A DNA stretch of 64,000 nt, taken from positions 4,030,001-4,094,000 of the forward strand of contig OW818647.1 of assembly GCA_942492855.1 (NCBI GenBank), read 5' to 3'. Shown piece after piece: positions 35,877-45,616 of this stretch. The stretch comes from G963677485 sp942492855. Lineage in GTDB: Bacteria; Armatimonadota; HRBIN16. The translations under genes were made by a program, and so were the position numbers. The notes beneath the pieces were generated by a model, which saw only the letters and a program-made list of their open reading frames with translations, was not told the origin of the DNA and made no database searches. The stretch's first letter is position 1, and the number at the start of each line of letters is the position of its first letter.

Positions 35877-36908
35877 ATGGAGACAGACTTGGCTAATTCA
35901 TCGAAGTGGAAACTGGTGGGGACCAAAACCTTAAAACTTCTGGGCGATGCCCGAGGGGTAGCGGCACTCATCGCTGTGTTTTTGTTGGGGGCGATTTTCA
36001 GCCCCAAAGCGGTTGACGGCTTCCCGATTTTTCTGAAACTCAATACCCAGTTCGACATACTCTTTGAATATGCCGAGTACGGTATTTTAGCGACTGGCAT
36101 GACACTGGTGATTCTCACCGGAGGAATCGACCTTTCGGTTGGGTCAGTTCTTGGTTTTTGCTCGGTTATGTTTTCGTTGCTCACAGTCGGTTATGGATGG
36201 AGCCCGCTTGCCGCCATGGGCGTGACATTGGTCGCAGGTGCCTGTGTGGGGTTTGTGAATGGCTCGCTGGTTTCACGCTTCAAAATGCAACCATTTGTGG
36301 CCACCCTGGCAATGATGGTGGCGGCCAGAGGTATGGCCAAGTGGCTGTCGGGGGGCATCAAGGTTCAGCCTGGAGCCAAAGAGTGGTATGCGGTTCAGAC
36401 CGGCACCCCAGAGTTCCAAAGCTGGATGACCACCAAGCTGCCATACATCGGCTTGCAACCTACCACATTGATCTTCTTGCTGGTCATACTGGTGATGATC
36501 GTAGTGGTTCGCTACACTCGGTTTGGCCGGTATCTGTATGCTATCGGGGGCAACGAAGAGGCTACACGGCTTTCGGGCATTAAAGTGCAAGCGGTCAAGA
36601 CGTGGGCGTATGTGATTTGCGGCATGATGGCTGCCCTAGGCGGTATTTCCAACTCATCCCGGCTGGAGCTAGGCGATCCTGAAGCCGGCTTCACCTATGA
36701 ACTGGACGCAGTAGCGGCGGTAGTGATCGGGGGCAGCAGTCTGCTGGGCGGACGGGGAGGCATGCTGTTTACGCTAATAGGTGTGCTGATCGTGGGGTAT
36801 ATCAACAAGATTTTAAGTATCAACAACGTCGACGAATCGGTCCGGTTGATGGCGAAAGGTCTCATCATCGTCGGCGCGGTTCTCATACAACAACGCAAGA
36901 GCGACTGA
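35877..36908 (+). CDS. Sugar ABC transporter permease (RbsC/YtfT family)
   Basis: The 343-residue inner-membrane protein has about eight to ten hydrophobic segments and the BPD_transp_2 family signatures GMTLVILTGGIDLSVGSVL, NGSLVSRFKMQPFVATLAMM and GGSSLLGGRGGM. It forms the channel for a monosaccharide with the binding protein and ATPase that follow (18-nt and 12-nt gaps). The gene order permease, binding protein, ATPase differs from the usual rbs order. No clear Shine-Dalgarno precedes the ATG, so the exact start is uncertain. It diverges from the GH71-like gene over 143 bp, a region likely to hold both promoters. Confidence 0.93.
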   Translation: METDLANSSKWKLVGTKTLKLLGDARGVAALIAVFLLGAIFSPKAVDGFPIFLKLNTQFDILFEYAEYGILATGMTLVILTGGIDLSVGSVLGFCSVMFSLLTVGYGWSPLAAMGVTLVAGACVGFVNGSLVSRFKMQPFVATLAMMVAARGMAKWLSGGIKVQPGAKEWYAVQTGTPEFQSWMTTKLPYIGLQPTTLIFLLVILVMIVVVRYTRFGRYLYAIGGNEEATRLSGIKVQAVKTWAYVICGMMAALGGISNSSRLELGDPEAGFTYELDAVAAVVIGGSSLLGGRGGMLFTLIGVLIVGYINKILSINNVDESVRLMAKGLIIVGAVLIQQRKSD

Positions 36909-36926
36909 ACTACCAGGAGGCTTCCT

Positions 36927-37856
36927 ATGATTTCTAGAAAATCACTCGTGCTGATCTTTGCTGCCTTTGCGGCATTTGCCGTGAGCGGCTGCTCCACCAA
37001 ACAACCCACCACGGCTAAGGGTACCCCTGAAAACCCCTATGTGATTGGTATGAGCCAGTGTAACCTTGGCGAACCGTGGCGTGTGCAGATGAATGCGGAC
37101 CTAAAAGCCGCCGCGGCCAAACGCCCCGAGATCAAGATGCTGTTCAAAGATGCTCAGAACGACACGCCCACCCAGCAGAGCCAGGTTCGCGAGTTCATCG
37201 CTCAGGGTGTTGATCTCCTGATCATCAGCCCGAAGGAGTCCCGTCCACTCACCAAGCCAGTGGCTGAGGCGATGGATGCTGGCATCCCGGTGATCGTGCT
37301 CGACCGCCGTGTAGAGGGTGACAAGTTCACCACTTTCATCGGTGGAGACAACATCGAAATCGGGCGTGAAGTAGGCAAGCATCTCGTGAAGGTGCTGAAC
37401 GGCAAGGGCAACGTGGTGATGCTGCGCGGCCTGAGCACCACCAGCGGCGGAATTGAGCGCACTGATGGCTTCAAAGAGGGCATCAAGGGTTCCAACATTA
37501 AGGTCATCTTCGACGCAGACTGCAAGTGGCTGGAGCCAAACGCACAGGCCGAAATGAAATCGGCCTTGTCTCGCTATCCGCAGATCGATGCGGTCTACGG
37601 CCAGAACGACCCCATGGCGCATGGTGCCTATCTTGCTGCCAAACAAGAGGGTAAAGGCCGTGAGAAGACGATCAAGTTTGTCGGAGTCGATGGTCTTCCA
37701 CATGAGGGTGCGGCTTACGTCAAACAGGGTATCTTGTCATCAACCTTCGTCTACCAGACCGGTGGCGAAGAGGCAATCGTGAATGCGCTGAAGATACTCA
37801 AAAATGAGACCGTCGAAAAAGAGCAAATTCTCAAGACCAAAGCCATCACCAAGTAG
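36927..37856 (+). CDS. Sugar ABC transporter substrate-binding lipoprotein (YtfQ/RbsB-like)
   Basis: A lipoprotein signal with lipobox VSGC (Cys22) is followed by a type-1 periplasmic binding fold (Peripla_BP_4): IGMSQCNLGEPWRVQMNADL, DLLIISPKESRPLTKPV, GIPVIVLDRRVEG, FIGGDNIEIGREVG and YGQNDPMAHGAYLA. These resemble the YtfQ (galactofuranose) and ribose/arabinose binders. Which pentose or hexose is bound cannot be determined from sequence; the nearby GH127 and GH43 enzymes make arabinose or galactose reasonable guesses. AGGAGG precedes the ATG. It lies between the permease and ATPase genes of the same importer. Confidence 0.93.
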   Translation: MISRKSLVLIFAAFAAFAVSGCSTKQPTTAKGTPENPYVIGMSQCNLGEPWRVQMNADLKAAAAKRPEIKMLFKDAQNDTPTQQSQVREFIAQGVDLLIISPKESRPLTKPVAEAMDAGIPVIVLDRRVEGDKFTTFIGGDNIEIGREVGKHLVKVLNGKGNVVMLRGLSTTSGGIERTDGFKEGIKGSNIKVIFDADCKWLEPNAQAEMKSALSRYPQIDAVYGQNDPMAHGAYLAAKQEGKGREKTIKFVGVDGLPHEGAAYVKQGILSSTFVYQTGGEEAIVNALKILKNETVEKEQILKTKAITK

Positions 37857-37868
37857 GGGAGTCCATTC

Positions 37869-39401
37869 ATGCCATCAGGGGATGCCACACAAACCGAATA
37901 TGTGCTGCAAATGCGGGGGATTCATAAGGAGTTCCCCGGTGTGAAGGCACTACAGGACGTCAGCCTCAACCTGCGAGCAGGGGAGGTTCACGCATTGATC
38001 GGTGAGAACGGTGCTGGTAAATCAACGCTCATCAAGATATTGGCGGGTGCTTTGCACGCCACATCTGGTGAGATTTTGATGAATGGCCAGCCCGTGCATA
38101 TTGCATCCCCTGTGGACGCCATGCATATGGGTATCAGCGTGATCTATCAAGAGCTGATGCTGATACCCCATATGACCGTTGCCGAAAATATCTTCCTCGG
38201 CAGGGAACCCAAAACCAAACTGGGCACAGTCGATTTCGCGGAGATGCGCCAACAAGCCCAGAAACACCTGGACAGGTTGAGTGCCGGGTTCTCGGCCAAC
38301 AGCCTGGTGGCCGACCTCAACATCGCGCAGCAGCAGATCGTTGAGATTGCTAAGGCGGTTTCGCACGAAGTCTCGGTGCTGGTGATGGATGAACCGACGG
38401 CTTCACTGACCGATCGCGAGATTGTGAAGCTGTTTGAGCTGATCGCAGACTTGAAATCCCAAGGTGTCAGCATCGTGTATATCTCGCACCGTATGGAGGA
38501 GATATTCCAAATAGCTTCTGTGGTGACTGTCATGCGAGACGGCCAGTACATCGGCACCAAGCCCACGGATCAGGTCACTATGGACCAACTGGTGAATATG
38601 ATGGTGGGGCGGGAGCTCGTTTCCGGAGCAAACATCCGCAATGTTGATGAACGCCCGGTCAGCCTGGAGTTGAAGTCTGTGTGCAGCGAAAAGGTGAAAA
38701 ACATCTCATTGAAGCTGGGCAAGGGCGAAATACTGGGACTGGCGGGACTGGTCGGAGCGGGACGCAGTGAGGTCGCCCGGGTGGTGTTCGGTGCCGATCC
38801 AATGACCAGCGGGGAGATATTGGTAGACGGACAGCCGGTTCAGATCAAGTGCCCATCTGATGCGATTGAGCATGGTATCGGATTTGTGACCGAAGATCGC
38901 AAATCGCTGGGTCTTGTGTTGCCGATGTCTGTGCGCGAAAACACCACACTGGCCAATCTGGGCAGATATACCAGTGGGTTGTTTGTCAATCGGGCCAAGG
39001 AGACAAAAGACGCACAGGAACTGGCTGTGTCACTGCGCACCAAGATCACAGGTGTGGAGATGGAGACTGGCCATCTGAGCGGCGGTAATCAGCAGAAGGT
39101 GGTACTGGCGAAGTGGCTATGCCGTCAGTGCCAGATATTGATCTTCGATGAGCCGACCAGGGGCATCGATGTGGCTGCGAAGGCCGAAATCTATGAGCTG
39201 ATCAGAAATCTGGCCGATACGGGTGTCAGTATCCTGGTGATCTCATCAGAGCTGCCCGAGGTTCTATTGCTGTGTGAGCGCATCATCGTGATGCACGAGG
39301 GAAAGATCACCGGTGAGCTCAGCCGACAGGAAGCCACCCAGGAGAAAATCCTCTCGCTGGCCATGAACCTGAAGGACCAGGTGTTTTCTACAGGAGTATA
39401 A
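37869..39401 (+). CDS. Sugar ABC transporter ATPase (RbsA/YtfR/MglA family)
   Basis: A 510-residue tandem ATPase that energises the importer. The first domain has Walker A GENGAGKS (residues 45-52), a degenerate signature (NIAQQQIVEIAKA) and Walker B VLVMDEPT. The second has the family-typical degenerate Walker A GLVGAGRSEV, an intact signature LSGGNQQKVVLAKWL and Walker B ILIFDEPTRGIDV. This asymmetry is normal in the family. GGGGAG sits upstream of the ATG. The gene ends about 40 nt before the beta-barrel gene, with which it may be co-transcribed. Confidence 0.95.
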   Translation: MPSGDATQTEYVLQMRGIHKEFPGVKALQDVSLNLRAGEVHALIGENGAGKSTLIKILAGALHATSGEILMNGQPVHIASPVDAMHMGISVIYQELMLIPHMTVAENIFLGREPKTKLGTVDFAEMRQQAQKHLDRLSAGFSANSLVADLNIAQQQIVEIAKAVSHEVSVLVMDEPTASLTDREIVKLFELIADLKSQGVSIVYISHRMEEIFQIASVVTVMRDGQYIGTKPTDQVTMDQLVNMMVGRELVSGANIRNVDERPVSLELKSVCSEKVKNISLKLGKGEILGLAGLVGAGRSEVARVVFGADPMTSGEILVDGQPVQIKCPSDAIEHGIGFVTEDRKSLGLVLPMSVRENTTLANLGRYTSGLFVNRAKETKDAQELAVSLRTKITGVEMETGHLSGGNQQKVVLAKWLCRQCQILIFDEPTRGIDVAAKAEIYELIRNLADTGVSILVISSELPEVLLLCERIIVMHEGKITGELSRQEATQEKILSLAMNLKDQVFSTGV

Positions 39402-39442
39402 TGTAGGTGAGCCTGCTTCCAAGCAGCCTAACGGAGTATCTT

Positions 39443-40810
39443 GTGATTTTGCATTCGCTTGTTTTATTAGTGGCCGCCACGCCAGTTGTGGTCAAGTCAA
39501 AACCTCCCCAGAAGCCTAAAGTCCAGGCAACCAAGACAGTTGTAGTTGACCAAATCACCCTTGGCGAAACCCGTGCGGTGTATGGGCGGTATGGATTGCG
39601 ATCTTCGCTCGAAGGGACAACCCTTACTCACTCCGAAACGCGGAACTCAAAAACAAACAGTATAGAACTGGTCCGGGGCCGCAGTCTCCCACGCTTTGAT
39701 GATGTCTGGGACAATGGAGCCGTCGACCTGGTTGAACGCGACTTCACCGGTTTGAGATGGAATGGTGCGCTTGACAAGACCAACAGCTACAGTGTTAATG
39801 CCTATACAGCATGTGATGACTACCAGGAAGGCAAATATCTCAAATCGAATGAGTATCAATATGCCTCGCTCACCACGAATACACGCCTCAGCAACTCGCT
39901 CAGTCTCTCGACAGACCACGCTTACACCAGTTACCGGATGCGAAAGAACTTAACCAATGTGAAGAGCAACGGGGTAGCGATGCGCTATCTGCTCACTGAG
40001 TCGTCGAAGACTGGCGGCTGGAGCCTCGAATACGAACGCATCGATCCCAGTTTTTCGTCCAAACTTGGCAACACGATCTCGGACCGTGAGAGGTACCGTA
40101 TGTCACGCGAGCTGATCTCCGGTGATTCCTCATGGTCGTTAAGTGGGAGCTACTTCCGTAACAATGTGGGTGTTGATAAGCCCAACACCAAGCATGATTA
40201 CACAGTAGAGCTGCGGACTGACCAAAAGTCATTGTTCAAACGTCCCGACTCGGTTGGCAGTATGACATTGCGTCACCATAATAATACGGGTTCCATCAGC
40301 CTTGATGAAACATCACTTACCGCTGTATGGAAGGACAAGCTGGGCACGACTAATATTCAGGCTGTTGTTTCAGGCATCCTGTATGCGCCTGGGCAGAACA
40401 TACAGAAGCTGACAACCACCACAAATATTACTGCTTCATCGGTGATATTGAAAAATGGTATGAGATGGCGTCCGGCGGTCACCGTTGGTAACCGGCAGAA
40501 CAGAAATGATCTGTATGAGTCCAATGATGTGATCTCAAACTATGCGGTCAGTCTGGGAGCTGATCACGTGAAATCTGGCTGGTCAGCGGATGTCACCGCA
40601 GGCTATCGGACCCGTGACAGAGCAAGCGAAGAGCAGAATGACCAACACAGCTATGCGAACGTTGCGCTCAGTTACAAACCGACCTGGGAGTTGTTTGGTG
40701 GCAAGGCAGCATTTAGCGTGAAGTGGCTGAACAACAACTATGAGCTGCCAAGTAAAAACATGCAGACGGCGCAGGATCGCTGGATCGGTAGTATGACGCT
40801 CAGATTCTAG
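39443..40810 (+). CDS. Predicted outer-membrane beta-barrel protein
   Basis: I recognise no named family. From a GTG at 39443 (CGGAG six bases upstream; a GTG at 39407 is also possible) the protein has a hydrophobic leader (VILHSLVLLVAATPVVV). A long series of alternating, amphipathic beta-strand-like segments follows, rich in Ser, Thr, Asn and aromatic residues (for example YQYASLTTNTRLSNSLSLST). It ends in SMTLRF, a terminal Phe typical of outer-membrane barrels recognised by BamA. It could be a porin for the sugar taken up by the adjacent ABC importer, but there is no direct evidence. Its stop codon shares CTAG with the convergent mnmA stop. Confidence 0.7.
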   Translation: MILHSLVLLVAATPVVVKSKPPQKPKVQATKTVVVDQITLGETRAVYGRYGLRSSLEGTTLTHSETRNSKTNSIELVRGRSLPRFDDVWDNGAVDLVERDFTGLRWNGALDKTNSYSVNAYTACDDYQEGKYLKSNEYQYASLTTNTRLSNSLSLSTDHAYTSYRMRKNLTNVKSNGVAMRYLLTESSKTGGWSLEYERIDPSFSSKLGNTISDRERYRMSRELISGDSSWSLSGSYFRNNVGVDKPNTKHDYTVELRTDQKSLFKRPDSVGSMTLRHHNNTGSISLDETSLTAVWKDKLGTTNIQAVVSGILYAPGQNIQKLTTTTNITASSVILKNGMRWRPAVTVGNRQNRNDLYESNDVISNYAVSLGADHVKSGWSADVTAGYRTRDRASEEQNDQHSYANVALSYKPTWELFGGKAAFSVKWLNNNYELPSKNMQTAQDRWIGSMTLRF

Positions 40811-41943
40811 CCGTTGCTGGTGTAAGTCTCAGCGATGACTCCGCCGCCCAGGCACTCATCGCCTCGGTAGATCACCATTCCCTGCCCGGGCACTACCAAA
40901 GCCACCGGGTGCTCGAATGTCACCAACTCACCTGCCACACTCACTCCAAACATACGGCCGTGGTAACGCGCGCAAGCCGATAACTGCTCATTTATGGATG
41001 GTGCTTCACCCGCAATCCAGTGGACATCGGTCAGTCGGCACGAGGAGACGGGTGATGGCCCGTCAGGCCCTAACACCAATGTGTTTGTCTCAACCGACTT
41101 GGCCACTACGAACAACGCCTCGCCATCAGCCACACCCAGGCCGCGCCTCTGACCGATTGTGTAGTTCCATAGACCTTCGTGCTCACCCAATACACGGCCA
41201 TCAACATGAATGATGGGGCCATGTGTGACGGGTTGGTCTAAATTCCGCCGAATAAACGATCTGTAGTCTCCATCACTGATGAAACACAGTTCCTGAGAAT
41301 CGGGCTTGCGGCTTATTGGGATGCCATGGTCGGAAGCCCATTTACGAACGTCTGTCTTCTTCCAGGTACCAAGAGGGAACATGAGGGATGCTAGCTGGTT
41401 TTGGGTTAATCCGTACAGCATGTAGCTTTGGTCTTTTTGTCGGTCAACAGCTCTCATCATGTGAATGATGCCATTGGCAGGTTCCAGTTTGACATAGTGA
41501 CCTGAAGCCAGACAGTCGGCTTGAAGGGCTTCCTTGACTAGAAGCAGCTTAGGGAAGCGCACCAGAGCATTGCATCTCAGACACGGGCTAGGCGTGGTAG
41601 AGTTGAGGTAACTCGCAACAAATGGCTGCACCACCTGCTCAAAGAACGGCTCTTCGCTGTTGATCAAATAGAAGGGGGCCTCCAGAGCGTGACACAGAGA
41701 ACGGGCATCGTCAACCGCCGATTCCGTGCAGCAGCGATTATCGGCTGGACCTTCACTGTCCACCGCGGGCTCACTCCAGAACTTCAACATGACACCGATG
41801 ACCGCGTACCCCTGCTGCTTAAGCAGGCAGGCAGCGACCGCGCTGTCTATCCCGCCAGATAGGGCGACCACCACACTCTGGCCGTTAGGCGGTGCGCAAT
41901 CTAGCCGGAACTGACTCCAGTCAGTGAGTTCGCAGGTCTCCAT
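40807..41943 (-). CDS. mnmA: tRNA-specific 2-thiouridylase
   Basis: Thiolates U34 of certain tRNAs. The ATP-pyrophosphatase loop VVVALSGGIDSAVAACLL is near the N terminus. Two catalytic cysteines are visible: one in SPCLRCNALVRFPKLL and one in ELCFISDGDYRSF, as required for persulfide transfer. At 378 residues it is the usual length, with a C-terminal beta domain (GLGVADGEALFVV onward). The ATG overlaps the stop of the upstream cysteine desulfurase gene (TGATG), consistent with the desulfurase supplying its sulfur. Confidence 0.96.
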   Translation of the reverse strand: METCELTDWSQFRLDCAPPNGQSVVVALSGGIDSAVAACLLKQQGYAVIGVMLKFWSEPAVDSEGPADNRCCTESAVDDARSLCHALEAPFYLINSEEPFFEQVVQPFVASYLNSTTPSPCLRCNALVRFPKLLLVKEALQADCLASGHYVKLEPANGIIHMMRAVDRQKDQSYMLYGLTQNQLASLMFPLGTWKKTDVRKWASDHGIPISRKPDSQELCFISDGDYRSFIRRNLDQPVTHGPIIHVDGRVLGEHEGLWNYTIGQRRGLGVADGEALFVVAKSVETNTLVLGPDGPSPVSSCRLTDVHWIAGEAPSINEQLSACARYHGRMFGVSVAGELVTFEHPVALVVPGQGMVIYRGDECLGGGVIAETYTSNG

Positions 41944-43070
41944 CAGCGAAGTGCGGTCAACCGACGCAGTGTCGACGTAATCACTGGTAACGCCTGCTCG
42001 AACTGCTGGTCTGTGAGGTAGTCGCCGAAACTAAATCGCAGCGCGCAGGATGCTTGTTCCGCAGACAACCCCATGGCTATATGCACCGCCGAAGGGCTGC
42101 CTAATCCACTGGAGCAAGCGCTGCCGCTTCCTGCGCAGATACCTGAGGAATCAAGAGCAGCTAAAGCGACGTCGGCATGGACACCGGAGAGCACGCAGGA
42201 GACATGGCCCGGTAGACGGTGGGATTGGTGACCAGTCAGCTTGAGATTGCTGATCTGAATGATTTCATCGGCTAAGCGGTTGCGCATAGCCACCAGACGT
42301 TTGTTCTTTTCATCACGCTCGTACAGGGTATCTGCCAGTGCTGCTGTCATGCCTGCAATGCCCGGTAGATTAACCGTTCCTGAACGGCGTCCGGCTTCCT
42401 GACCGCCTCCTGTGGAAGGGGACCTGAAGGGGGTTCCCCGTCGTATATACAAGAATCCAGTGCCCAGTGGTCCACCAAATTTGTGGCCCGAGGCTGCCAT
42501 CAGGTCTATCCCGCTGTTGTTGATGTCCATCGATAAATAGCCAGTGGTCTGCACGGCATCAACAAACAACAGCATCTTGTTCTGTCTTGCAACATCGCGT
42601 GCGTAAGCCAGATCGCTTATTGTTCCCACTTCGTTATTAGCCACCATTACACAAAGCAGCCCACCGGACGGCATGCTGCTGGGAACCAGCACTGGTTCTG
42701 CTGTGTGCGTGACCGCCAGTGGGTGGTATGTCCAGAGACTACCGGATTTGGCTGTGTTGGTGACGGCAGGGTGCTCCGCGATGGAGGCGGCTACGTGACG
42801 GCATTCCACATCTAGAGCAGCCACAGCACCACGTATGGCCAATTGGCAGCCTTCGGTGCCTCCTGATGTGAATACCAGTTCGTCAGGGTAGCAGCCGATC
42901 AGTTCCGAGGTAATACGGCGGTATTGTTCAAGCGCGTTTTTGGCAGTCTGTCCGTAAGCGTGCAGACTGCTGCTGTTACCGGTGATCCCCTGCAGCCAAG
43001 GACGCATGGCCTGAAAGGCGCAGGCACGCATGGGATAGGTTGCGGAGGCGTCGAAGTAGAACCTCTCCAT
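41943..43070 (-). CDS. Cysteine desulfurase (NifS/IscS family)
   Basis: A PLP enzyme of 375 residues. The internal-aldimine lysine lies in AASGHKFGGPLG, and the catalytic sulfur-carrying Cys in GSGSACSSGLG. FVDAVQTTGYLSMDI and NNEVGTISDLAYARDV are further family stretches. It starts three nt after nadA ends and overlaps mnmA, so the operon order nadA, desulfurase, mnmA lets one desulfurase serve both NadA's iron-sulfur cluster and tRNA thiolation. A dedicated desulfurase next to nad genes is known in Bacillus; here it is inferred from position. Confidence 0.94.
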   Translation of the reverse strand: MERFYFDASATYPMRACAFQAMRPWLQGITGNSSSLHAYGQTAKNALEQYRRITSELIGCYPDELVFTSGGTEGCQLAIRGAVAALDVECRHVAASIAEHPAVTNTAKSGSLWTYHPLAVTHTAEPVLVPSSMPSGGLLCVMVANNEVGTISDLAYARDVARQNKMLLFVDAVQTTGYLSMDINNSGIDLMAASGHKFGGPLGTGFLYIRRGTPFRSPSTGGGQEAGRRSGTVNLPGIAGMTAALADTLYERDEKNKRLVAMRNRLADEIIQISNLKLTGHQSHRLPGHVSCVLSGVHADVALAALDSSGICAGSGSACSSGLGSPSAVHIAMGLSAEQASCALRFSFGDYLTDQQFEQALPVITSTLRRLTALR

Positions 43071-43073
43071 CAG

Positions 43074-44096
43074 CTATCCGATGTTGATCATACGTTCAAC
43101 TGCGGTATACGCTCGTACCCGGATTTCCTCCGGAACGATAATATCTACTTGCTCGGTTTGCAGGCATCTAAGGGTATCTTCCAGAGTGATGAGGTTCATG
43201 TGCGGACAGCGGATGGAGCAGTAGCGTACCATCTCCTTGTCTGGGTTCTCCGCAGCGATATTGTCACCCATGCTGCATTCAGTCAGCAGCAGGTAGCGTG
43301 GGGCTTTCGTGTTGCGAACATACTCCACCATCTCAGTCGTGCTCCCGCTGAAGTCGCTGGCGTCGCAAACATCGGCGGGACACTCGGGATGAGCGAGGAT
43401 CACTACGCCTTCAAACTGCTTGCGGGCATTGATAATGTCTTCAACGGTAAATTTCTCATGAACTTCGCAGGCACCATTCCAGCCAATGATGTCGCCTTTA
43501 CCGACAAACTCAAACTTCCCGCCACCTTGTGGCAGGATGATACTTTTGCCCGTCTGTTTAGCCACGTTGGTGGCCAGATATTTGTCAGGTAAGAAGATGA
43601 TGGTATCAGAGTCCAACGACCTCACAACCGCCGCGGCGTTGCCGGATGTGCAGCAGATGTCGGATTCGGCCTTCACGTCAGCATATGTGTTGACATATGT
43701 CACGACCGGCACTCCCGGGAACAGCACACGGAGGTTGCGCACATCCTCAGCGGTGATGCTCTCAGCCAGTGAACAGCCAGCTTTGGCTGCAGGAAGCAAA
43801 ACTTTCTTTGTGGGATTGAGTATCTTGGCGGTTTCGGCCATGAACTTCACGCCACAGAACACGATGATGTCCGCATCAACCCGCGCAGCATCGCGTGAAA
43901 GACCGAGTGAGTCACCGGTATAGTCGGGAATGGAATAGTAAAGCGCAGGCTCCATGTAGTTATGCGCTAGAATCACAGCGTTCTTCTCGGCTTTGATTCG
44001 CATGATCTCTTCGGCAATTTCAGACTTATATACCAACTCCGCATCCGGCACGATACCGGTTAGTTTACTGCGAAGCCGTTCAAGCATAGTGGCCAT
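43074..44096 (-). CDS. nadA: Quinolinate synthase
   Basis: Condenses iminoaspartate with dihydroxyacetone phosphate in NAD synthesis; it carries an oxygen-sensitive [4Fe-4S] cluster. Three cluster cysteines are visible in VFCGVKFMAETAK, ICCTSGNAAAV and SIRCPHMNLITL. AVILAHNYMEPALYYS is the substrate-binding start of the family. The start at 44096 (MATMLERL) has AGGAG seven bases upstream; a longer frame to 44231 gives 45 unrelated residues. The product is 340 residues, normal. nadB and nadC are not in the window. Confidence 0.96.
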   Translation of the reverse strand: MATMLERLRSKLTGIVPDAELVYKSEIAEEIMRIKAEKNAVILAHNYMEPALYYSIPDYTGDSLGLSRDAARVDADIIVFCGVKFMAETAKILNPTKKVLLPAAKAGCSLAESITAEDVRNLRVLFPGVPVVTYVNTYADVKAESDICCTSGNAAAVVRSLDSDTIIFLPDKYLATNVAKQTGKSIILPQGGGKFEFVGKGDIIGWNGACEVHEKFTVEDIINARKQFEGVVILAHPECPADVCDASDFSGSTTEMVEYVRNTKAPRYLLLTECSMGDNIAAENPDKEMVRYCSIRCPHMNLITLEDTLRCLQTEQVDIIVPEEIRVRAYTAVERMINIG

Positions 44097-44194
44097 GGGG
44101 CACTCCTGTAGGTGTTCATCTATCTTCATTGTACTGCAAATGGGTAAACAGCCACGGAATACCGATGAGTGGCATCCACCGCGAAGCAAGCCAA

Positions 44195-44223
44195 TTGACA
44201 CTGAAGGGCAGTGTAGATAGACT
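44195..44223 (+). promoter_or_regulatory. Sigma-70-type promoter for the sulfatase operon
   Basis: TTGACA (44195-44200), a 17-base spacer and TAGACT (44218-44223) lie 55 bases before the sulfatase ATG. The -35 box and the spacing are perfect consensus. Confidence 0.62.
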
Positions 44224-44278
44224 TTATACATATGCTTACATGTCCTGTCTGATTACAACCATGGGAGACTGACGACTG

Positions 44279-45616
44279 ATGCGGATGAATCGACGAGAAT
44301 TTCTGACCAAAACCAGCATGACAGCTCTAGCTGCATTAGCGGTGACAGGACACGCTGAATCCGCTCGAAATTCCACAAATGTCGTGTTTATCCTGTGTGA
44401 TGATCTGGCCTATGGAGATTTAGGATGTTATGGACAGCAGCTCATCCGTACACCGAATATCGACCGTCTTGCCTCAGACGGCATTCGATTCACCCATGGA
44501 TACGCCGCTGCATCATGGTGCGCGCCATCACGCTGCAGTCTTCTGACTGGTCTTCATCAGGGCCATTCCCGGGTTCGAAACTCCGGCGGAAACCTCACGG
44601 CAGCAGACCTGTGTTTTCCCACCAAGCTTAAGCAAAACGGATATTCCACAGCACACATCGGGAAATATGGCCTCGGAATACCCAACAGCGGTCAGGGGAA
44701 TATGCCAGCCGATAAGGGCGTTGACTACTTCATCGGCTTCACAGACCATGTCCATGCCCATGATAGCTTCCCAGACTTTTTGTGGCAGCAGCAGGGCAAT
44801 AGTCCAGCTCAGCCAATCACTCTGCCTAAGGGGACATATGTAAATCGCGTGTTTGCTGACGAGGCACTGAAGTGGATAACCACTCAGGCATCGGACAACA
44901 AGCCGTTCTTCCTGAACCTGAACTTCACAACACCTCATGCCCACGCGGTGCTCAAGGATGTCGGATGTCAGGCTCCAGGGCAGGACCAGTACGCCTCACT
45001 AAACCTGCCTGAAACTGAGAAGAATTACGCGGCATCAATCACTGAGATGGACAGGTATATCGGCGAGCTGCGTACACTGCTGATCAGACTGAATATAGAG
45101 CGGAATACTTTGATAATCTTAACAAGTGACAACGGCGCCCATCAGGCCGGAGGGCATAAATACACCACATTCCGCAGCACGGGCGACCTTACGGGCATGA
45201 AGTTTCAGATTCGAGATGGTGGGATCAGAGTGCCATTGATCGCCTGCTGGCCTGGCAGCATCAAGGCGGGACGCACCAGCACCGAGTTGGTGGCTAACTA
45301 CGATGTCGCTGCGACACTGCTGGACGTGACCGGATCCCAGCCATTGGCCATGACCGATGGCGTCAGCTTGAAGGATGAGCTTCTGGGAACTCGAACCCGC
45401 AGCCGGGATTACCTCTATTTCGAACAGGACACGGGCGTTCTACAACAGGCTGTGAGGCTGGGGCGTTGGAAGGGGTACAGAGAAGGGGCCACAGGGGCGA
45501 TGGAGTTATATGACATGTGGGCCAGCCCTAAGGAAGAACCCTCATTTAACATGGCGAATGCAAATTCTGACGTAGTGCAGCAAATCCAAACTATCATGCA
45601 GCAGGAGCATTCGTGA
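44279..45616 (+). CDS. Secreted S1-type sulfatase (Cys-type, Tat signal)
   Basis: An N-terminal twin-arginine signal (RMNRREFLTKTSMTALAALA) leads into an alkaline-phosphatase-fold sulfatase of 445 residues. The maturation motif CAPSRCSLLTG is intact (Cys81 is converted to formylglycine in family members), and DDLAYGDLGCYG and ILTSDNGAH supply metal ligands. The target would be a sulfated glycan or aryl sulfate in the periplasm or outside. It is translationally coupled (TGATG) to the SUMF1-domain gene. Export through Tat implies a folded, probably already matured enzyme. Confidence 0.93.
   Translation: MRMNRREFLTKTSMTALAALAVTGHAESARNSTNVVFILCDDLAYGDLGCYGQQLIRTPNIDRLASDGIRFTHGYAAASWCAPSRCSLLTGLHQGHSRVRNSGGNLTAADLCFPTKLKQNGYSTAHIGKYGLGIPNSGQGNMPADKGVDYFIGFTDHVHAHDSFPDFLWQQQGNSPAQPITLPKGTYVNRVFADEALKWITTQASDNKPFFLNLNFTTPHAHAVLKDVGCQAPGQDQYASLNLPETEKNYAASITEMDRYIGELRTLLIRLNIERNTLIILTSDNGAHQAGGHKYTTFRSTGDLTGMKFQIRDGGIRVPLIACWPGSIKAGRTSTELVANYDVAATLLDVTGSQPLAMTDGVSLKDELLGTRTRSRDYLYFEQDTGVLQQAVRLGRWKGYREGATGAMELYDMWASPKEEPSFNMANANSDVVQQIQTIMQQEHS

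Noticed and set aside
40807..40810. Error at the shared CTAG of two convergent stop codons
   Set aside because: Both reading frames end naturally with family-consistent C termini (terminal Phe of the barrel; normal MnmA end), so the palindromic CTAG simply serves both strands.
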